From: JBCCZC01 sp039188505
Lineage (GTDB): Bacteria; Pseudomonadota; Gammaproteobacteria; Xanthomonadales; SZUA-38
Assembly: GCA_039188505.1 (NCBI GenBank)
Contig: JBCCZC010000213.1
Span: 1 to 9,553 of the forward strand
Length of the DNA: 9,553 nt
Direction of reading: 5' to 3'
Made by a program: the position numbers and the translations under genes. The notes under the pieces were generated by a model that did not search any database, was not told the DNA's origin, and worked only from the letters and a program-made list of their open reading frames with translations. Shown piece by piece: positions 5,901 through 9,553 of this stretch (positions are counted from its first letter, which is position 1; each line of letters starts with the position of its first letter).

Positions 5901-8653
5901 GATCCCTGCTCTCGACGGGCGCGGAGTCGCGGATGCGCTACGCGGCGACGTCCTCGCAGTTCAGCGGCAATGCCGAAGGCACGATGGAGCAGCAGAGTCT
6001 GCCGACGGAAGGCCCCGTCGGCGTGGAACGCAAGTTCGTCTCGCCCTGCGCCAGCGGCGACGATTTCTGTATCCAGATCGGCGAAGAGGAGCCGCGAACC
6101 CTCATCAATACGGGGAAGATTCCTCTCTTCCGCTACGCCTGGGGCATCCCGCCGATCGCAGCGGCGACGCTCGGAGCGGACTTCTGGTTCCTGCTGACCC
6201 TCAAGCTCTTCGGCACCTTCACCGCCGTGCCCGAGCCCGAGTTGAATCTCTTGGTGCAGCCGAAGGTCAACGCCGGCATCGACATCTTCTTCGACCTGTC
6301 GATCCTCTTCGGCCTGGCCTCGGCACGGGTCGACGTCTCGCCGAACATCGCCGTCGCCATGCCCGTGAAGATCGTCCAGAACAATCCCGAGGCCGGCGTC
6401 TGCTTCAACTTCGACCTCGATCTGCGCTATCGGGTCGCGCTCGGTTTCTGCGAGCTCTGCGTCAAGGCCGAGGACGAGTTCAACCTGTTCCGGATCGAGG
6501 AGGGAAACGGCTGTCCGATCATCGAGAAGGGCCTGTTCCAGGATCCGTTCCTCGACCAGTTCGATCCACCGGTCGGGCGTACCGACATCGCCAGCAACGG
6601 CCAGGGCGTGACCCTCGGCGTCTGGGATTCGATCTTCGGAATCGTCACGGACCACTCGGACGACGGCATCCTGGTCCTCGGCTCGGGCGCCGGCGCGATG
6701 CGCCCGGCGGTCGCATTCATCGACGCGGATACCGCCGTCGTGGTCTGGTCGCAGACGTCGCTCTCCGACACCCAGTTCCAGAACCTCGACGATGAGGACG
6801 TCTCGTCCGGGCTCGACAATTTCCATCTCGCCTACGCGGTCTACGACCAGGGCAGCTTCGGCCCCGTGCAGAACTTGACCCTGCCGCAGGACTCCTTCGG
6901 CGACGGCGGTGTCGAGCTCGCCGCATGCAGGGCCGGCGACACCGGATGCCCCGCCGGCGGCGAGGTGATGGCGATCTGGGAGCGCGACGACAGCGGCGAC
7001 TACGAGATGCACGACTACTCGGTCCACTACGCCTACTTCGACGGCAACAGCTGGACCGCGCCGCAGCCCATCGACGCCACCAGCACGATCAAGCAGGTGC
7101 AGCCGACCGCGACCTATCTCGATGGCGAACCGGTGGCCATGTGGATCGAGAATCCGGGCATCACCGCCAGCAAGAGTGGCGATGGGGTCAACCTCGACCT
7201 CATGCAGCGCTTCATGCGCTACCGCTTTCTGGATCTGGGACCCGCCCAGGACGCCGCCGGGCTGCCCCTGGGCGTGGCGTCACCTTCCATCGCCGGCGAG
7301 AACGGCACGCTCATGGCCACCTTCACCGTCGGCAGCACCTTCGCCGCGAAGAACGAGGACGACCGCTACGAGGACGTGCTGGCTGCCTTCGGCAAGGCGC
7401 CGGGCGAACCGACCGGGATCGATCCGAGCATCGGCTACGACCCGGGACTCCTGCCCTTCGCAACGCCGCCCAATGACGCCTTCCTCGGCGGCCGCCGCGC
7501 GCTCCACGTGGCCGAGACGACCGGATGCACTGCGGGCGTCTGCACCTGGTCCGGCGCGATGCAGACCGACGAACAGGGCCGGGCGCTCTACGGCGAGCGG
7601 CCGCAGCTGCTGCTGAACGGCTCGGGAACACCCGCCGTGGTCTTCCGCTACTTCGGGAATAGCAACGTCCAGGACACGGACCCGATCGGCGTGGTGCTGG
7701 GCAGCGGCGACCTGGCGCGCATTCCGATCAACGGTGTCGGCGTTCCGGCGATGGTGACCGCGCTCACCAATGATGGGCAGATCAACTGGCAAAACTCGGC
7801 CATCTACGACGGCTTCGCGAACCAGATCATCACCCTGGGCGCCATCGGCCCGGACCTGGACCGGAACGTGCTCAACCAGATCGGCAAGCGCGCGCCAAAG
7901 AGCGTCCCAGGCGTCGTCAGAAAAGGCGTCGACCCGGACCGCGGTATCGAGATGAAGATGGCCTCGCTCGCGCCGGACCTGGTCGTGGTCGACGTCTCGG
8001 GCCTGCCCGACCGCCTGGTGCCCGGGTCCAGCTTCGATGCGGACGTGCTGGTCGCCAATCGGGGCGGTGATGCGCAAGGAAGCGCGCTGCTGACCACGAC
8101 CTTCGACTCACCGTTCGGCATCGGCATCGTCGGCGACGAGCGACAGGTCTCCGTGCCGGATCCCGGGATGACCGAGCTGCGTCGCGTCAGGGTGCACGTG
8201 CCCGAAGACTTCTTCGAGGACGAGGCCCGGACGCTCGTGTTCCAGGTCAATGCCGACGGGATCGTCGACGAATCCGACGGGACGAACAACCGCTTCGAGG
8301 CCGTCGTCGGCGCGCTGCCGCGGCCCTTTGCGCTGGTCGCGTCCGCGTCCGACCAGGGGACCTTCGTCGAACTCCAGTGGCATGCGGAAGAGGACGATCG
8401 CGTGTCCGGCTACCTCGTCTATCGCGAGAACCCCGACGGATCGGAGATCCTGCTGGCCCGCACGCCGGTCAAGGCCTACGCGGATGTCCGGGCAGGCTCG
8501 GAGTTCACCTACCGCTATCGCGTGGTCAGCACCTCCGATCGCATGGTGAAATCACGGCCGAGCGACTGGATCCGCATTCGCGTCCCGCGGCTCGACCTGG
8601 GCGGTCCCTTCGGCAGCGATACGATCTTCACCGACGGCTTCGAGGCCAGGTAG
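2975..8653 (+). CDS. Giant secreted multidomain protein: Ig-like repeats, beta-propeller-like region, CARDB-like and FnIII-like domains, DGFE tail
   Basis: The 1892-residue protein starts with a signal peptide (residues 1-21, cleavage AVA|QT). ATG at 2975 has GGGAG eight bases upstream. Three Ig-like repeats of about 95 residues (23-117, 118-211, 212-307) each run from TLxLxP to APFTV or TPFTV, and a diverged fourth covers 308-395. Residues 396-1048 look beta-rich, with Ig-like stretches and no recognised catalytic motif. Residues 1049-1135 are hydrophobic with alternating strands, followed by cysteines at 1143, 1159, 1162 and 1180. Residues 1207-1635 carry recurring VVVWSQ/VMAIWER/VAMWIEN strands like a beta-propeller. 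A CARDB-like domain (1666-1780, ending DGIVDESDGTNNRFEAVV) and an FnIII-like domain (1782-1875) precede the tail SDTIFTDGFEAR. Paired cysteines fit an oxidising, extracytoplasmic location. An adhesive, structural or ligand-binding surface role is inferred. The specific family is not recognised. Confidence 0.88.
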   Translation: MKRVGHWLVVAMLFWSAGAVAQTLTLSPNQGDPGDLIDAEAAGLAAGVAYTLQLDIGAADAVVIQSPIAPDRTGGFITEFNVPAVGDGDYTMQLIENATGALAASAPFTVGELASDPTLALRPGSGQPGDPITVAATGLGSSVTYTLQLSRSGIRPVTVLSSIGAADGAIDTAFDVPNVAAGSYTAELLSDRGRTLVASTPFTVEEAAGEGTLTLEPDSGEPGDSIDATATNLSNDFTYRLQLSASGTNPTIVRSSIPAPGGAIDTPFNVPDIAAGAYTMELILEANGKLSATAPFTVEDPSDGGEPTQLIVDASPGTAFGGGEITLTVENLVPGTVVAFAEGLMVAGPIGVTDPLANLDLLLPEGLPGTVTITVENRIGGVAVGEGSTQVSRVERATTAIRIPQVEVTRGEGLLGGLDIEGRLELPDDLDPQDFLAAAEIALCGEGFFAPLPFGSATAAPNGAFAITGVLFNNPSFGTYPLPQSGPTDEYGFVYTDPDTGETDCYRFEADDTLNVDPPRLQLRVVDVAGNGIQDVRVSVVRADAPFLSAPGGKRRKGSLPAEATLFAPVNPDIAGVFLDLPSFSILDDRINETCPEALTVYRTDSEGRVRDQNGDLGIGVREVVEISPWLQAFIDPKTGKIIKPPVEEQPPELLFSVKINALPQGFGFVNANGFGAPSRFVVGFTDETINIYDAVGEPVDFDPEIEVQVTLPGYNGPSRFLTNPVIEGLLPESFDVLVSAPFLPLSIPLQERGGKGTALLQAVGPVYEERQGWQTLFTYPQPPQRGGKGAGFLVPVSTVGDDDEDDVLIIKQPYDAVLRPELVNSPPSVRIKDPQGRIIVEKTVFGGGDVCDGKLEAFTARIREFEDPNGQMQPIYRLPAGDYAVDFVAEPATGPISSSTALRVAEADPWFMNEALYDPGNGQSPVDVNWSPSRIDIRVIEPTQAKDASSNNQGLQRVGIGQLENDNLSAATVEGSLLSTGAESRMRYAATSSQFSGNAEGTMEQQSLPTEGPVGVERKFVSPCASGDDFCIQIGEEEPRTLINTGKIPLFRYAWGIPPIAAATLGADFWFLLTLKLFGTFTAVPEPELNLLVQPKVNAGIDIFFDLSILFGLASARVDVSPNIAVAMPVKIVQNNPEAGVCFNFDLDLRYRVALGFCELCVKAEDEFNLFRIEEGNGCPIIEKGLFQDPFLDQFDPPVGRTDIASNGQGVTLGVWDSIFGIVTDHSDDGILVLGSGAGAMRPAVAFIDADTAVVVWSQTSLSDTQFQNLDDEDVSSGLDNFHLAYAVYDQGSFGPVQNLTLPQDSFGDGGVELAACRAGDTGCPAGGEVMAIWERDDSGDYEMHDYSVHYAYFDGNSWTAPQPIDATSTIKQVQPTATYLDGEPVAMWIENPGITASKSGDGVNLDLMQRFMRYRFLDLGPAQDAAGLPLGVASPSIAGENGTLMATFTVGSTFAAKNEDDRYEDVLAAFGKAPGEPTGIDPSIGYDPGLLPFATPPNDAFLGGRRALHVAETTGCTAGVCTWSGAMQTDEQGRALYGERPQLLLNGSGTPAVVFRYFGNSNVQDTDPIGVVLGSGDLARIPINGVGVPAMVTALTNDGQINWQNSAIYDGFANQIITLGAIGPDLDRNVLNQIGKRAPKSVPGVVRKGVDPDRGIEMKMASLAPDLVVVDVSGLPDRLVPGSSFDADVLVANRGGDAQGSALLTTTFDSPFGIGIVGDERQVSVPDPGMTELRRVRVHVPEDFFEDEARTLVFQVNADGIVDESDGTNNRFEAVVGALPRPFALVASASDQGTFVELQWHAEEDDRVSGYLVYRENPDGSEILLARTPVKAYADVRAGSEFTYRYRVVSTSDRMVKSRPSDWIRIRVPRLDLGGPFGSDTIFTDGFEAR
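3041..3895 (+). repeat. Three tandem Ig-like domain repeats within the giant secreted protein
   Basis: The units are encoded by 3041-3325, 3326-3607 and 3608-3895 (95, 94 and 96 residues). Each shows the same order of elements: TLxLxP, a (D/Q/E)PGD turn, a YxLQL strand, an (E/A/P)FNVP or AFDVP stretch, (D/G)xYTxEL or YTMQL, and (A/T)PFTV. They are clearly related but diverged in DNA, so they are domain repeats, not recent copies. A fourth, more distant copy may follow at 3896-4159. The PGD turn and length resemble Ig/IPT-like domains of surface proteins. Confidence 0.85.
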
Positions 8654-8660
8654 ATCACAG

Positions 8661-8688
8661 GCGCCGGGTCGCTTCGGCGGCCCGGCGC
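8661..8688. terminator. Stable UUCG-capped hairpin between convergent genes, likely bidirectional terminator
   Basis: GCGCCGGG (8661-8668) pairs with CCCGGCGC (8681-8688). A T-G wobble and CGC with GCG then continue the stem inward to a TTCG loop at 8673-8676. This gives 12 stacked pairs closed by C(UUCG)G, an exceptionally stable tetraloop. It lies in the 37-bp gap between the stop of the giant gene and the stop of the diguanylate cyclase gene. Neither strand has a T-run after it, so it is not a textbook intrinsic terminator. It may instead block or stabilise both 3' ends. Confidence 0.65.
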
Positions 8689-8690
8689 GC

Positions 8691-9553
8691 TCAGGCGGGT
8701 TGGCTCCCTGCAAGCTCATCGACCGCATACTCGACGCGGTCACGGCCGTTGGCTTTGGCGCGATGCAGCGTCTCGTCGGCGAGCTTGAACACCGACTCGA
8801 AGCTGGCGTCGACGCTCCGCCTGGCGACGCCGAGGCTGGCGCTGAGCCGCTCTTCGTCAGGCCCGACGGCGAGCCTCGAAACTGCCTGCCGCAGGCGTTC
8901 GGCGCGCGCGCTGAGCGCGTGTTCGTCGTCGACGGGGACGAAGAGGAGGAACTCCTCGCCGCCGTAGCGAGCGAGCTCCTCGCCCGCGAGCAGCTCTTCA
9001 CGCAGTGCCTTGGCGACGGCCTGGATGACACTGTCGCCGGTATCGTGGCCGAACCGGTCATTGATCGACTTGAAGTGATCGATGTCGACGAAGATCAAGG
9101 CCCAGTTCTGACCCTTGGCCCGCGCCTTCGTTAGCGCGCGCTCGATGGCCTCACCGAAACCGCGCCGGTTCAGCAGGGAAGTCAGCGGGTCCCGCAAGGC
9201 CTTGCGAAGCAGTTCGGCCTGGGCCTCCTCCATGTATCCCGTGATGGCGAAGATGCCGCTGGCCGTGAAGACGCCCGGCCAGAGCACCTGGGACACCATG
9301 ATGCTCCCTTCCAGCCACTGCGGCGCGACGAGGAGCAGTACCGTTCGGACCGCAGCGACGATGACCAGGGCCAGGTGAGCCGCGGCAAAGGCGATATCGG
9401 AGACGGTGCGGTTCGGCTTCACGGCGAGAAACAGGTAGGCGACCGGCAGGAGGGCCAACGATGCGAAAACCGTCGTGGCGTGGAGACCCGCCGGTACGTT
9501 GCCCTGCACCGCAAAGAACGCGGTGATCGATGCATGGGCGGCATAGACCAGCA
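8691..9553 (-). CDS. Membrane-bound diguanylate cyclase (GGDEF domain), N-terminus beyond the window
   Basis: The frame is open to the right edge, so the true start is outside the window and a GTG at 9507-9509 is probably internal. The visible 287 residues begin in a hydrophobic segment (LVYAAHASITAFFAV). At least three more membrane helices follow before MEEAQAELLRKAL, which links into the GGDEF domain. That domain shows DPLTSLLNRRGF, FVDIDHFKSINDRFGHDTGD (metal and guanine binding) and RYGGEEF (8949-8963), so it should make cyclic di-GMP from two GTP. The product-inhibition site RxxD, expected just before the active loop, reads LAGE, so feedback control is probably lost. The signal sensed by the membrane part is unknown. 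It is convergent with the giant gene and not obviously linked to it in function. Confidence 0.92.
   Translation of the reverse strand, partial: LVYAAHASITAFFAVQGNVPAGLHATTVFASLALLPVAYLFLAVKPNRTVSDIAFAAAHLALVIVAAVRTVLLLVAPQWLEGSIMVSQVLWPGVFTASGIFAITGYMEEAQAELLRKALRDPLTSLLNRRGFGEAIERALTKARAKGQNWALIFVDIDHFKSINDRFGHDTGDSVIQAVAKALREELLAGEELARYGGEEFLLFVPVDDEHALSARAERLRQAVSRLAVGPDEERLSASLGVARRSVDASFESVFKLADETLHRAKANGRDRVEYAVDELAGSQPA

Noticed and set aside
5609..7027. A 472-codon open frame on the minus strand inside the giant gene
   Set aside because: Same reason: no domain, signal or initiation site, composition of an antisense shadow, and full overlap with a well-supported gene.

Overview
This is a GC-rich window of ordinary bacterial gene density from a Gram-negative chromosome. 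The extracytoplasmic proteins, the LysR and GGDEF families, and especially the C-terminal tail of the largest protein (SDTIFTDGFEAR) point to a gammaproteobacterium, perhaps of the Lysobacterales/Wenzhouxiangella type. That assignment rests on remembered family habits, not on a search.

Left part. The window opens inside a tandem array of a 67-bp hairpin-forming unit (1-154). A stretch without a convincing gene follows (155-332). Next comes a divergent pair: a small NADP-dependent oxidoreductase of the F420-reductase-like family on the minus strand (333-947) and a LysR-type regulator on the plus strand (1048-1968). They share a 100-bp AT-rich control region. The usual reading of such a pair is that the regulator controls the oxidoreductase and itself.

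Middle. Two genes for exported proteins follow on the plus strand. The first (2073-2810) encodes a 245-residue protein made of two gapless copies of a 97-residue TPR-like module with an unusual PY-rich signature. The second (2975-8653) encodes a 1892-residue secreted protein. In order it has a signal peptide, three tandem Ig-like repeats plus a diverged fourth, a long beta-rich region with a hydrophobic and cysteine-bearing core, a probable beta-propeller, a CARDB-like domain, a fibronectin type III-like domain and a short DGFE tail. No catalytic signature was recognised, so a structural, adhesive or binding role at the cell surface is the best inference.

Right part. A 12-bp stem capped by a UUCG tetraloop lies between the convergent ends of the giant gene and a membrane diguanylate cyclase gene. 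That gene (8691 to the window edge, minus strand) has an intact GGEEF active site, has lost the inhibitory RxxD site, and has its N-terminus outside the window.

No CRISPR array, tRNA, rRNA, transposase or recognisable phage gene was seen. The most unusual items are the giant multidomain protein with its tail, the duplicated TPR-like protein just upstream of it, and the structured tandem repeat at the left edge.
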